Assembly (NCBI GenBank): GCA_937894515.1
Contig: CALCRH010000222.1
Coordinates: forward strand, 1-64,000
Direction: 5' to 3'
From: an uncultured Clostridia bacterium
GTDB taxonomy: Bacteria > Bacillota > Clostridia > Oscillospirales > Oscillospiraceae
DNA length: 64,000 nt
Below, piece by piece: positions 1 to 9,172 of this stretch. Position 1 is the first letter of the stretch. The number at the start of each line of letters is the position of its first letter. A model generated the notes under the pieces. That model made no database searches, was not told where the DNA came from, and worked only from the letters and a program-made list of their open reading frames with translations. A program made the position numbers and the translations under genes.

Positions 1-50
1 TATACAATGTGCTTGGCTCAAAAAAACTATGTGAAGTGAGGTACAGCATA

Positions 51-266
51 ATGGCTATGACTGAAAAAATCCGTATTCTGCTCGTCAAACGTGGCAATCT
101 TTCAGAAGCGGAGTTAGCCCGTCGGATGGGGATCAGTCCGCAAAATTTGCATAATAAAATGAAGAGAGATAACTTCACCGAATCTGATCTGCGAACAATA
201 GCCGAAGTGCTTGGCTGCAAATATAAAGCGGGCTTTGAAATTGATGAAACCGGCGAATGGGTTTGA
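51..266 (+). CDS. small XRE-type helix-turn-helix protein
   Basis: A 71-residue protein. Residues 1-60 form a Cro/C1-like helix-turn-helix (SEAELARRMGISPQNLHNKM is the HTH core), so it probably binds DNA as a small repressor. The ATG at 51 is chosen because a purine-rich ribosome site (aagtgagg, about 34-41) precedes it; an ATG two codons later is also possible. A hairpin terminator lies downstream. The acidic C-terminus (DETGEW) has no recognised function. Target genes are unknown. The gene is close to the window edge, so its operon context is not visible. Confidence 0.7.
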   Translation: MAMTEKIRILLVKRGNLSEAELARRMGISPQNLHNKMKRDNFTESDLRTIAEVLGCKYKAGFEIDETGEWV

Positions 267-581
267 TTTTTGGCTAATCGGTACGAATGTGTCAAAGTAA
301 GCCAAATTTCGCACCAGCCGGAGCGGTTGAGAAACAGTTTTTATTATTAACAAGAGAGCGAAATGCAGCGTGTAGAAAGTATCTTGTATTATTGCAAAAA
401 AGAGTGAGTTAGTTCCCAAAAGGAACCTACTCACTCTTAATATATTTTATCCAGACCAATGTTTGCCAATATATTTATAGCTTACAAAATCAGTTTTTTG
501 CCGGCTCCTGTTGAAACGGGAAACGGAAAATGTTAAAATGTAGCAGTTATTGGCGAAGTAAGAGCAGGGGAGCAACGAAAA
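267..581. other. intergenic stretch before the sensor kinase
   Basis: 315 bases without a supported gene. The only clear structure is the hairpin at about 401-441. The last 100 bases are AT-rich and probably hold the kinase promoter (a TAAAAT-like -10 near 533), but no convincing -35 was found. Confidence 0.4.
401..441. terminator. hairpin terminator, probably bidirectional
   Basis: The arms AGAGTGAGT and ACTCACTCT enclose an inner TTCC/GGAA pair. The stem is preceded by an A-run and followed by an AT-rich tract, fitting a terminator for the HTH gene upstream. Confidence 0.6.
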
Positions 582-2015
582 ATGTCGGATAAGCAGAGCA
601 AAACCCATTCCGTCCGGAGGCGGGCGGTCTATATTGCAGCGATCTGCGTGATGGCGCTTTTCATCATTGCGGCGATTTTAGCTGCGATCTTCCTTGGCCA
701 AGCCCGCGGCGAAGCAACCTACTTAAAACTGGCGATCACCGTGATCGGCATGATGTTCGCCGCCATTTTGTTTATCTGCTGCGGCTTCAGCAATCGAGAC
801 GGTAATCAGCAGGGCGATACGTTTGCCGCCATAGCGGCACTGCTGTTTTTCACCATTCTTTTATCGGGTACTTTTGACGTAATGGCCGCCATGCCCGGGA
901 GCGGGCGGGCGCTTTGCACGCTGCAAACGGTCACTTCGGTCCTTTCCACGTTGACACAATGCCTATTCTGGCGCTATCAGAAGGCATCCCTGCCGAGAAA
1001 CCATGCGCAGAGATTTTTTTCGGTGTGGATCTACGGCGCAGCCGGGCTGTATCTCCTGCTGATGGCTGTCAACCTCTTTACCGGTGTTTTCTTCTTCGTA
1101 GACGCATCGGGGCAGATGCAGTACCCCGGTGAAGTCGCCGATTTGACCATATTTACTCTATTTTATCTGTCGTTTTTGGTTTATACGCTGCCGCAGCGCT
1201 GCTCCCGCAGGAAGAAACTCTCCCTTGCCAGTTTTGCATTTTTCCCGCTGCTGTGTGTTGCGCTTACGGCCGTATCGACGACCTCTGGGGTCTCCTACGG
1301 TACCTTATCCATATCGTATATTTTTATTCTGTTAGCGGCATACGTAGTGTTCTTCGGAGACTATGTGGAAAGCCGGAGATTGCTGCTGCAGCAAAAGGCG
1401 GAGCTGGCAGAGCAGGCCCACAGACAAACGGAACTGCAAACGGCGCTCATGCTTTCTCAGATCCGGCCCCACTTCCTCTATAACGCCCTGACGGCCATAC
1501 GCAACCTCTGCAAGAACGACCCGGCGGAGGCTTACACGTCGCTGGGCCTGTTCGCCGATTACCTGCGCGGGAATATGGATGCTCTGGGCAACGGGCGGAT
1601 GGTGTCCTTTGAAAAGGAACTGGAACACGTGAAAACCTATCTAATGCTGGAGCAGATGCGCTTCGGAGACGAGCTGAAGGTAGAATACGATATCCAATAT
1701 ACGGAATTTTCCCTCCCTTCTCTTTCGGTGCAGCCCATCGTAGAAAACGCGGTGCGCCATGGCGCCACCATGAATGAAGATGGCGGCGTGATCACCATCC
1801 GCTCCGAGAAAACTGAGGAAGGCGCCGCCGTTACCGTGACGGACAACGGGCCGGGCTTCACCCCCGGTATTACGCCGGAAGACGGCAGGAGCCACCTGGG
1901 ACTGGAAAACGTCCGCGCTTGCCTGGCGGCCAGCGGCTGCGGCGAACTGCGCATTGACAGTGTCCTCGGCCGGGGAACCACCGTCATCATACTCGTTAGG
2001 GAGGAAAAGAAATGA
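582..2015 (+). CDS. LytS-like membrane sensor histidine kinase (HisKA_7TM/GHKL type)
   Basis: A 477-residue sensor kinase. Residues 15-265 hold about seven or eight hydrophobic segments, so the sensor is buried in the membrane with no large external domain. A short coiled linker follows, then the His_kinase domain with phospho-acceptor His near residue 298 (QIRPHFLYNAL), and a GHKL ATPase domain with the N box (ENAVRHG, about 388) and G box (DNGPGF, about 420). It overlaps the next gene by 4 nt (ATGA), so kinase and regulator are translationally coupled. The signal is unknown; LytS/AgrC-like kinases respond to wall state or peptides, but nothing here says which. Confidence 0.9.
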   Translation: MSDKQSKTHSVRRRAVYIAAICVMALFIIAAILAAIFLGQARGEATYLKLAITVIGMMFAAILFICCGFSNRDGNQQGDTFAAIAALLFFTILLSGTFDVMAAMPGSGRALCTLQTVTSVLSTLTQCLFWRYQKASLPRNHAQRFFSVWIYGAAGLYLLLMAVNLFTGVFFFVDASGQMQYPGEVADLTIFTLFYLSFLVYTLPQRCSRRKKLSLASFAFFPLLCVALTAVSTTSGVSYGTLSISYIFILLAAYVVFFGDYVESRRLLLQQKAELAEQAHRQTELQTALMLSQIRPHFLYNALTAIRNLCKNDPAEAYTSLGLFADYLRGNMDALGNGRMVSFEKELEHVKTYLMLEQMRFGDELKVEYDIQYTEFSLPSLSVQPIVENAVRHGATMNEDGGVITIRSEKTEEGAAVTVTDNGPGFTPGITPEDGRSHLGLENVRACLAASGCGELRIDSVLGRGTTVIILVREEKK

Positions 2016-2779
2016 ACGTTTTACTGGTCGATGACGAACTGCCCGCCCTGCGGGAACTTGCCGATGCCGTATCCGCCGTATTGCCCGATGCCGCAATACA
2101 CCGGTTTTCCAAGGCATCGGAGGCCATGGAACACGCCGAGACTACAAGTGTCGATATTGCATTTCTGGACATCAATATGCGCTTTATAGATGGCATCACC
2201 ATGGCGAAAAAACTGCTGGAAATCTATCCCGCCTGCAATATCATTTTCTGCACCGGCTATACGGAGTATGCCCTGGATGCCTTTGACACTTACTGTTCCG
2301 GCTACCTGCTCAAGCCGATTTCTCCGGAAAAAATCAGGACGTCGCTGGAACATCTGCGCCACCCACTGCCCGCGCAGAAGCACCGGGTGGAACTGCGTTG
2401 CTTCGGGAATTTTGACGTGCTGTGCGACGGAAACCCCGTGGCGTTCAGGTACAAAAAGACCCGGGAACTTTTGGCCTATCTGACCGACCGGGGCGGTGCG
2501 GAGACCACCACCCAGGAGATCATGGCGGCGATCTTTGAGGAGAGCAAGCCGTCCTATTTCAGCAATATCCGCCTTGACCTGCTGAATACCTTTGCCGCTC
2601 TGGGTGTGCCGGAGGTCATCTCCGCCGCCTACGGCAGGATGTGCATCGCGCGTGAGCAGGTGGACTGCGACTACTACGATTATCTGGTCGGAAAGAACGC
2701 GGCATTTCGCGGGGAATATATGTCCCAGTACTCCTTTGCAGAGGTGACTTGTGCTGCGCTGAACCAGCGGCGGAAGTAA
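2012..2779 (+). CDS. response regulator with SARP-like winged-helix output domain
   Basis: A 255-residue partner of the kinase. Residues 1-118 are a receiver domain with acidic pocket (DDE, residues 7-9), phospho-acceptor Asp near 52 (FLDINM) and Lys near 100 (LLKPIS). Residues 125-240 resemble the winged-helix/BTAD start of SARP activators (ELRCFGNFDVLCDGNPV..RYKKTRELLAYL) rather than the LytTR domain usually paired with LytS-type kinases. It probably activates transcription by binding direct repeats. The neighbouring large surface protein gene is a plausible but unproven target. The stop codon lies inside a 13-bp sequence repeated at 2871-2883. Confidence 0.88.
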   Translation: MNVLLVDDELPALRELADAVSAVLPDAAIHRFSKASEAMEHAETTSVDIAFLDINMRFIDGITMAKKLLEIYPACNIIFCTGYTEYALDAFDTYCSGYLLKPISPEKIRTSLEHLRHPLPAQKHRVELRCFGNFDVLCDGNPVAFRYKKTRELLAYLTDRGGAETTTQEIMAAIFEESKPSYFSNIRLDLLNTFAALGVPEVISAAYGRMCIAREQVDCDYYDYLVGKNAAFRGEYMSQYSFAEVTCAALNQRRK

Positions 2780-2883
2780 CATGTTGCGGGCCGACAGAGT
2801 CGTCGGCCCCTACAAGATGTGTATGCTCCCGCCGTAGGGGCGGACGACCCTGTCCGCCCGAGGTGCAACGGCGGCGGAAGTAA
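2767..2883. repeat. 104-bp GC-rich palindromic repeat element with flanking 13-bp direct repeats
   Basis: Two hairpins, GGGCCGAC..GTCGGCCC and GGGGCGGAC..GTCCGCCC, are joined by TACAAGATGTGTATGCTCC. The unit is bracketed by identical 13-mers (gcggcggaagtaa) at 2767-2779 and 2871-2883. The left copy contains the stop codon of the response regulator. The layout resembles a small non-autonomous element or REP/MITE-like repeat inserted just after the gene. Whether other copies exist cannot be tested from this window. Confidence 0.55.
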
Positions 2884-2910
2884 GCGGAAATTTTTGTATT
2901 TTTTTGAGAT

Positions 2911-2962
2911 AGCACTCCGAAGTGTGCGTTTTCTGTGCGCTTTGGGGTGCTATACTTTTTTA
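2911..2962 (+). terminator. rho-independent terminator of the two-component operon
   Basis: AGCACTCCGAAGTGTGCG pairs with TGTGCGCTTTGGGGTGCT (with several G-U pairs), followed by a T-rich run (ctttttta). Confidence 0.75.
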
Positions 2963-3019
2963 TGCATAAGTATTTCTCGCTCCGGTGAGAAGTCATTTTG
3001 AAAGAAAGGAACAAAAGCT

Positions 3020-6000
3020 ATGAAAAAACGCATTTTAAGCATTCTCTTAGCGGTGCTGATGCTCGTGTCGCTCTTGCCGGTGACGGCATTGGCGACGCCC
3101 GCACCTGACGATTTCTCCAATTACTGTCTTTGCGGCTATATCAACAACGCTGATTACGGTATGTCGGAGACTACAACGCCCAAGTGGAACGAACCGGGCG
3201 ATTATGTATTCGACAGCAGCGGTAAGCTGACGGCGACCTTTACCGAGGATTCTTACGTTGAGGTAAGAACCAAAGACGGTAGCTCATGGTATGCGTTCCA
3301 GAGCTTTGTAAACGATGGAACGACCACCCGGCTCTATGCGGCTAATGATTCTTACAAGGAAAAGATGTATGTACCTAAAGGAACATCGTATACCTTTACG
3401 CTCTCAAAGGACGGGGATGGGTATTTCCGGCTTGGCTATGAAGAAGCAGCAAATGATGTACCCGTAGCCGTCACTTCGGTCAATGTGAATTGGACGAGTC
3501 CTGCGGCGGGTACAACGGTAAACGAACTGCTTGCGAGCTTGACCGATTACCTGACTTACACCGACAGCGCAAACAAGGGAACGATTGTTTCCGATTGGTT
3601 TATTGTTGCAGACCTCGAAGCCGGAGAAGTGTTGGAGGATACAGATGCGCTTGAATCCGAGAAAACATACGCCGTTTCTTTTGTATGCACTCTGCCGGAG
3701 GGATATTACTATGACAATGAAGTGAAGTATGACGACACGGAAGGGAAGTATTATTTCGATTCTACCGAGAAACTCACGGTCACACCTTCGGGCTTTGATT
3801 CTATATATAGTCAAAAATTAGGAAAAAAGGGAGAGGCCAATGTAAATAAAGACTTTATTTCATCGCCTCCTAAAACTCGCGCAGATACAATAGAAATAGC
3901 GGGTATGTTTACCATCGGCGCAGCAGCTTCCGCCACCTATCATGATGTGGGCAAGGGTACGGCTGCCGAACCGTGGGAAATCAGCACGCTTGCACAGCTC
4001 AACGACCTGGCAGCGGCAGTCAACGGCACTGCGCCGTATGCGGCAGCCTCCGATATGACCGACAAGTACTTTAAGCTGACGGCTGATATCGGCACCACCG
4101 AAAAGCCGTTCACCACGCCGATAGGCAATAATACAAATCAGTTCAAGGGCAATTTTGACGGCGACGGTCATACGGTCACGCTGGATATCAACCTTCCCGA
4201 CGGAGATAACGTCGGCCTGTTCGGATATTGCTTGAACGCTGTCATATCCAACCTTACGACAGCCGGAAAGGTCGCCGGTAAAACGGAAGTCGGGGGTATC
4301 TGCGGTTACGCACCCGGCACCGCAATTGCGGGCTGTGTCAATAATGCGACTGTCACGGCGACCGAATACGAAGCCGGCGGTATCTGCGGCAATTTCACCT
4401 GGTTTGCGGGCAGGATCGTCAACTGCATTAACAACGGCGCAATTACCGGTGGTTCAATAGCCGGCGGTATCTGCGGTTCCTTGAGCGGTCATGTGGTTCT
4501 AAAAGAATATACGCCGGAGGTCGATGAATACGGTTACATCGAAAACTGCCTCAACACCGGCAAGGTGACCGCGACCAATTCCATGGCGGGCGGCATCTGC
4601 GGCGATAACATGGAAGGCGGTCGTCTGATTAACTGCGTGAATATCGGCGAAGTTTCCACCGACACGCAGGCAGGCGCAATCGCGGGATTTAACCTTTGCG
4701 AGATCAAAAATTGCTACGCCAAAGAAGGCACGGCAGATAACCTGGTCGGCGGAAGCGGAAGCGGCGCAACAGCGCCGGTCGATACCGCATTCCTTTCCGA
4801 CGTTAATATGAAAGCCACCACCGGCCAGGATGCACTCCTGACCAAACTCAACGGCTACAAAGACCCCGCTACCGGCACCTATCCCACAGGCTGGCTCGAA
4901 TGGACAGTCAAGAGCGGCGAATACCCGACGTTCAAAGCAGCGCACACCCATGACGGCGTGACGTTTGCCACGCCCATCGCCAATGAAGACGATCTTTTGA
5001 CGCTGTTTGCCGAGGGCGGCAGCGGCTATCTGACGGCGGATATTGCGATGGAAATAGGCTCTGTAGATATTACCAACGACGTCAGCCTCTGCTTGAACGG
5101 TCACGCGTTGATATTGCCGAAAGGTTATTTTGGCATATCAACCGGGGGGACGTTTACTCTGTACGATTGCAACGAGCGGGCCAGCGAAACCAGCTTTACC
5201 CACGAGGGTTACGTGGACGAGAATGGCCTGTGGCATCTGAGCACGGATACCTCCATCGGCACCCGTACGGATATTACCGGCGGCTTGCTTACCAAGAACA
5301 CTGAAAGCGCTGTAGTTGTGTATGTCGGCGGCGGCAGCTTCGTTCTGAACGGCGGCACGATCTGCGGCGGCAGCGATGGCGGTGTGCATGTTGACGCAGA
5401 CAGCAGCTTCATCATGAACGGCGGCACGATTACCGGCAACACGAGTACTGCGGTCGGCGGCGTAGACGTTTCAGAAGGTACGTTTGAGATGAACGGCGGC
5501 AATATCTGCGGCAACACGGCGTACAACAGCGGCGTAAGCGTTTCCGGAAGCGGCAAATTTACGATGAATGACGGCAATATTTTCGATAATGTGTGTATTG
5601 CCGCTTCTATATGCGCCGGTGGTGTGTTTGTTTTGGATGAAGGCAGTATCTTCACGATGAACGGTGGCAATATATACGGTCTTGAGTTCCCGGCTGTTTG
5701 CAATATGGGTGCTACGTTTGTGATGTTGGGCGGTAGTATCAGGGAAAACAGCTGTAGTGTTGGTGCCATAGTGAATATGGGTGGCACCTTCATTGTCGGT
5801 AAGGATGCCGTTATCAGCAGCAATACAGATTATGCGGGTAATGCGAAAAATGTGGTATTGAGACTTGACAACGAAGAGAGCATTACTGTCGCCACCGGCA
5901 GCGATGCTCCCACGGATGGCATGAAGATCGGCGTGACGTTGATGAAATGGGATGATGCGGCAGACGATACTGTTCCTTGCGCCGGTCGCTTCACCGCTAC

Positions 6001-8605
6001 GCCTACCGATGCAAGTGCGGCAGATTTCTTCTTCCCGGATGATCCCGAGAACTACGAGGTAAAGTACAACGCTGCCGATGGCGGGTATCTGGAGCTGGCG
6101 GTACCCGCCCACACCCATGACGGCGTGACGTTTGAGCCGTGGGACAGCGATAACAGCCTGCCCGCTAAGTGCGGCAACTGGTATCTGACCAAAGACGTGA
6201 CGCTGACCAAGACATGGGACGCTCCCGCAAGTACCACCAACCTGTGCCTGAACGGCCATGTGATCCGTCAGACGGGCGGTTGTAGCGTGATGACGGGCGG
6301 CGGCGGCGACAAGCATATTCTGAACATCTACGACTGCGACCAGGCGACGAACCATGAGGGCTACCTGGACAAAGACGGCCTGTGGCATCTGGGTACGCTG
6401 ACAGATTATGCGGCTGCGTCTGCGACCAAGACTGACATCACCGGCGGTATCATCACCGGCGGCAGTGGCGGTGGCAGCGGCGGCGGATTCCTATATACCA
6501 ACGGCGGTATAGTTACCCTGTACGGCGGCACCATCTGCGGCAATTTGTGTTCCTCCGGCCTTGGCGGCGCCGTATCAACTGGCAGCGGCAGCTTTGCCAT
6601 GTACGGCGGTGCTATTCGATACAATAGAGCGCAGGATGGAGCCGGCGGTATTTATACTTTTTATAATGGTAAGCTTATTCTGGGCGGGAACGCCTTGATC
6701 TGCGACAATACGTCTGAATATTTCGGTAAAGACGACGTGCGGAGTGCCAATTCCGGCACCATTACCCTTGCCAGCGGCGCGAATGGGCCGAAAGCCGGTA
6801 TGCAGGTCGGCCTTGCCGGTGACCTCATCCGGGTTTACGGGGCAACAAAGGCGGAGGATGCCAACTACTTCTTCTGCGATGACAACACCAAGACACTGGG
6901 CTATAACAGCACCGAAGGCTGTTTGGAGTATGTCATGGATCCCGTTTCCTATGTGGTGCGTGATGCAGAAGGCAACGAGACCCCGGCAACTTGCACGAAT
7001 TACATTGTTGTCGATGCATCGATCGAAAGCTTCTCACGGGATTTGTGGTACGTGGTCAACAAAGACACGACGATCAACGCAGAAATTAGAAGTATAGCGA
7101 ACCTGATCCTCTGCGACGGCTGTACGCTGACGGCCAAAAAAGGTATCAATGTATATTCGGACGAAACCCTGAATATTTACGGCCAGTCCGGCGACACCGG
7201 TACGCTGATAGCAACCGGTGCGAACGGTAGAGCGGGCATCGGCAGTTTCGAACCTTTGACTGCTAATGGCACGGTGAATATCCACGGCGGCATCATTCAG
7301 GCAACCGGTAACGAAATAGGCGGCGCCAGCGCCGGCATCGGTGGCTGCAATGACCGCTCTGATGGAAGCGGCGGCGGTACCGTGAACATCTACGGCGGCA
7401 CGGTGACAGCCGAAGGTAAAGGCGGTGTTGCGGGCATCGGCGGCGGTGCCGGTGGCGCTGCGGCAAATGTGACCATCGGTAAGCGACTGGCGGTGATGAA
7501 TATCACCTCCGGCGAGCCGGGAACGAAGGTAACGATGTCCGGCACCTGGGGCGCAACGCTGAACGGTATTCAAAAGGTGCGGGTCGAGTTGGATAACTCC
7601 CACGCACACGACTTTACCTATTCCGCAACCGACAATGTGTTGACCGCAACCTGCAAGGCTACGGATTGCGATCTCCATGCGACTCCCACCACCCTGACCC
7701 TGACGACTCCGACAAATCTTGTCTATGATAACACGGCCAAGGAAGTGACCTTTGCCAACGGCGAGGAAAGCGCATGGACAGCCGCCGGTTGTGCCACCCC
7801 CAGTGATATTGTGTACTATTTAGAGGACGGCACGACTAAGACAACCACTGCAAACAGCGGTGCCGAAGACGACGGCAAAGCCCCCGTCAACGTGGGAAGC
7901 TATGTGGCAAAGGTAACAGTTGACACCGACAAGACGGCAACGCTGGCCTTCACCATCGCGTCTTCGACTCTGACCCCCCACAGTGTCAGCGGGCAGATGG
8001 CAGGCGGCTTTGGCTCAGTAACGCCTACAATTAACGGTAGTTCCGTCACCCAAGCGGAAGCGGGTGCAAGCGTTGTCTTTACTGCAATACCGTTAAACGG
8101 CTATGAGTTCGCTTATTGGGAAGTCATCAAGGGCGGCGTGAACATTGAAGCTGTCAAGACGAATAGATCCATCACCGTCATCATGCCCGATGCTGATTTG
8201 ACACTGACAGCGCATTTCAAGGCAGTTGAGAGCGACGATGATGACCACGATTGGGATTATGAAAAGCTCGTCAAGGCAGGCATGGTTGCCGCCGGCGTAG
8301 TCACCACCGTGGTGGTCACAAAGATCGTCGTGGATAGAGTGCACGCGATCAAAACCGCCTACGATGCAGCGGCAGCGGTAACGCCGGAGATCACCGTCGA
8401 GGAGATGCCCATGGTGGCGATCGGCGACAGCGGCGATGCGGTAACGACTTTGCAGACCAAGCTGAACGAGTTGGGCTACAACTGCGGCGAAGCAGACGGC
8501 GTGTTTGGACAGAATACGCTGAACGCTGTCAAGGCATTCCAGACCGCCAAGGGTTTGACTGCTGACGGTGTTGTGGGCGAACAGACCTGGGGCGCTCTGC
8601 TGTAA
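3020..8605 (+). CDS. very large modular surface protein (GLUG, beta-helix-like, InlB-type and peptidoglycan-binding regions)
   Basis: A 1861-residue secreted protein. Residues 1-26 are a signal peptide (LLAVLMLVSLLPVTALATP). Regions in order: a unique domain (27-300); GLUG-like repeats (about 390-580, GGICG motifs); two copies of a module opening with HTHDGVTF (about 641 and 1031) with LCLNGH, a YDC motif, GLWHL and TDITGG, each running into Gly/Asn-rich NGGTI beta-helix repeats; further YGG repeats (1310-1510); an MBG-like segment (1560-1645); an InlB/Listeria-type repeat (1653-1735); a hydrophobic stretch (about 1748-1773); and a C-terminal PG_binding_1 domain (1797-1860: GDSGDAVTTLQ..LGY..GVFGQNTLNAVKAFQ). 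No LPXTG sorting signal is present, so wall attachment is probably through the peptidoglycan-binding domain. The ligand is unknown; adhesion is an inference. Confidence 0.85.
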   Translation: MKKRILSILLAVLMLVSLLPVTALATPAPDDFSNYCLCGYINNADYGMSETTTPKWNEPGDYVFDSSGKLTATFTEDSYVEVRTKDGSSWYAFQSFVNDGTTTRLYAANDSYKEKMYVPKGTSYTFTLSKDGDGYFRLGYEEAANDVPVAVTSVNVNWTSPAAGTTVNELLASLTDYLTYTDSANKGTIVSDWFIVADLEAGEVLEDTDALESEKTYAVSFVCTLPEGYYYDNEVKYDDTEGKYYFDSTEKLTVTPSGFDSIYSQKLGKKGEANVNKDFISSPPKTRADTIEIAGMFTIGAAASATYHDVGKGTAAEPWEISTLAQLNDLAAAVNGTAPYAAASDMTDKYFKLTADIGTTEKPFTTPIGNNTNQFKGNFDGDGHTVTLDINLPDGDNVGLFGYCLNAVISNLTTAGKVAGKTEVGGICGYAPGTAIAGCVNNATVTATEYEAGGICGNFTWFAGRIVNCINNGAITGGSIAGGICGSLSGHVVLKEYTPEVDEYGYIENCLNTGKVTATNSMAGGICGDNMEGGRLINCVNIGEVSTDTQAGAIAGFNLCEIKNCYAKEGTADNLVGGSGSGATAPVDTAFLSDVNMKATTGQDALLTKLNGYKDPATGTYPTGWLEWTVKSGEYPTFKAAHTHDGVTFATPIANEDDLLTLFAEGGSGYLTADIAMEIGSVDITNDVSLCLNGHALILPKGYFGISTGGTFTLYDCNERASETSFTHEGYVDENGLWHLSTDTSIGTRTDITGGLLTKNTESAVVVYVGGGSFVLNGGTICGGSDGGVHVDADSSFIMNGGTITGNTSTAVGGVDVSEGTFEMNGGNICGNTAYNSGVSVSGSGKFTMNDGNIFDNVCIAASICAGGVFVLDEGSIFTMNGGNIYGLEFPAVCNMGATFVMLGGSIRENSCSVGAIVNMGGTFIVGKDAVISSNTDYAGNAKNVVLRLDNEESITVATGSDAPTDGMKIGVTLMKWDDAADDTVPCAGRFTATPTDASAADFFFPDDPENYEVKYNAADGGYLELAVPAHTHDGVTFEPWDSDNSLPAKCGNWYLTKDVTLTKTWDAPASTTNLCLNGHVIRQTGGCSVMTGGGGDKHILNIYDCDQATNHEGYLDKDGLWHLGTLTDYAAASATKTDITGGIITGGSGGGSGGGFLYTNGGIVTLYGGTICGNLCSSGLGGAVSTGSGSFAMYGGAIRYNRAQDGAGGIYTFYNGKLILGGNALICDNTSEYFGKDDVRSANSGTITLASGANGPKAGMQVGLAGDLIRVYGATKAEDANYFFCDDNTKTLGYNSTEGCLEYVMDPVSYVVRDAEGNETPATCTNYIVVDASIESFSRDLWYVVNKDTTINAEIRSIANLILCDGCTLTAKKGINVYSDETLNIYGQSGDTGTLIATGANGRAGIGSFEPLTANGTVNIHGGIIQATGNEIGGASAGIGGCNDRSDGSGGGTVNIYGGTVTAEGKGGVAGIGGGAGGAAANVTIGKRLAVMNITSGEPGTKVTMSGTWGATLNGIQKVRVELDNSHAHDFTYSATDNVLTATCKATDCDLHATPTTLTLTTPTNLVYDNTAKEVTFANGEESAWTAAGCATPSDIVYYLEDGTTKTTTANSGAEDDGKAPVNVGSYVAKVTVDTDKTATLAFTIASSTLTPHSVSGQMAGGFGSVTPTINGSSVTQAEAGASVVFTAIPLNGYEFAYWEVIKGGVNIEAVKTNRSITVIMPDADLTLTAHFKAVESDDDDHDWDYEKLVKAGMVAAGVVTTVVVTKIVVDRVHAIKTAYDAAAAVTPEITVEEMPMVAIGDSGDAVTTLQTKLNELGYNCGEADGVFGQNTLNAVKAFQTAKGLTADGVVGEQTWGALL

Positions 8606-8640
8606 GGCAGAAAATCGCGCAAAAATTGAATCACACAAGA

Positions 8641-8684
8641 ACAGCGGCAGGCATGTCCATTGCGGATGTACCTGCCGCTGTTTT
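8641..8684 (+). terminator. terminator of the large surface protein gene
   Basis: The perfect stem ACAGCGGCAGG / CCTGCCGCTGT, with a weaker inner stem, is followed by TTTT. Confidence 0.85.
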
Positions 8685-8725
8685 GCACCGCGTTAAAAAA
8701 TCGAAGAACCAACGAAAACAAATGG

Positions 8726-8754
8726 TTGTAATTTTGCCGCAGAAATGATATAAT
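8726..8754 (+). promoter_or_regulatory. sigma-A-type promoter of the asp23-nusB-xseAB-ispA operon
   Basis: TTGTAA, 17-bp spacer, TATAAT at 8749-8754; the first gene starts about 40 bp downstream. The same -35 (TTGTAA) occurs in the promoter placed before the OLE RNA. Confidence 0.75.
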
Positions 8755-8794
8755 ACCCTATACTTATGATATATTACAAGGAGAGTACAGCGCT

Positions 8795-9154
8795 ATGGCT
8801 GATAACAAGGACTACATGACTCGCCGGGAGGATATGGGCGCCATTCAGATTTCCGAGGACGTGGTAGCATCCATTGCCATTAACGCCGCAACGGAAGTGG
8901 ACGGCGTGGGCGGCTTTATGAATGCCAATATGTCTGATATTGTGGGCGGAAAGAAGCTGACGGCAAGAGGCGTCCGCGTGGAAACGAACGAAACTGAGCT
9001 GGCGGTAAACTTGTTCATTATTGTGCGTTATGGCGGCAATATCGTTGAGGTGGCAAAAAAGGTACAACAGGTAGTATATGCCGCTTTGGAGGGCATGACT
9101 GGCTTTCGGGTTTCTGCGGTGAACGTCCATGTGGGCGGTATCAGTTTTAACTGA
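8795..9154 (+). CDS. Asp23/Gls24 family envelope stress protein
   Basis: A 119-residue Asp23/Gls24 protein with the family pattern GAIQISEDVVASIAINAATEVDGVGG and a C-terminal VNVHVGGI. Such proteins sit at the inner face of the membrane in Gram-positive bacteria and are linked to alkaline or envelope stress; the mechanism is not known. It is first in the operon, directly before nusB, a common arrangement in Clostridia. The start is supported by aaggagag at about -15. Confidence 0.9.
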   Translation: MADNKDYMTRREDMGAIQISEDVVASIAINAATEVDGVGGFMNANMSDIVGGKKLTARGVRVETNETELAVNLFIIVRYGGNIVEVAKKVQQVVYAALEGMTGFRVSAVNVHVGGISFN

Positions 9155-9172
9155 AGAAAAGAGAGAACGAGT

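Noticed and set aside
4195..7500. CRISPR array or tandem DNA repeat in the surface protein gene
   Set aside because: The periodic GGC-rich pattern reflects Gly-rich protein repeats of varying DNA sequence, not regular direct repeats with spacers.
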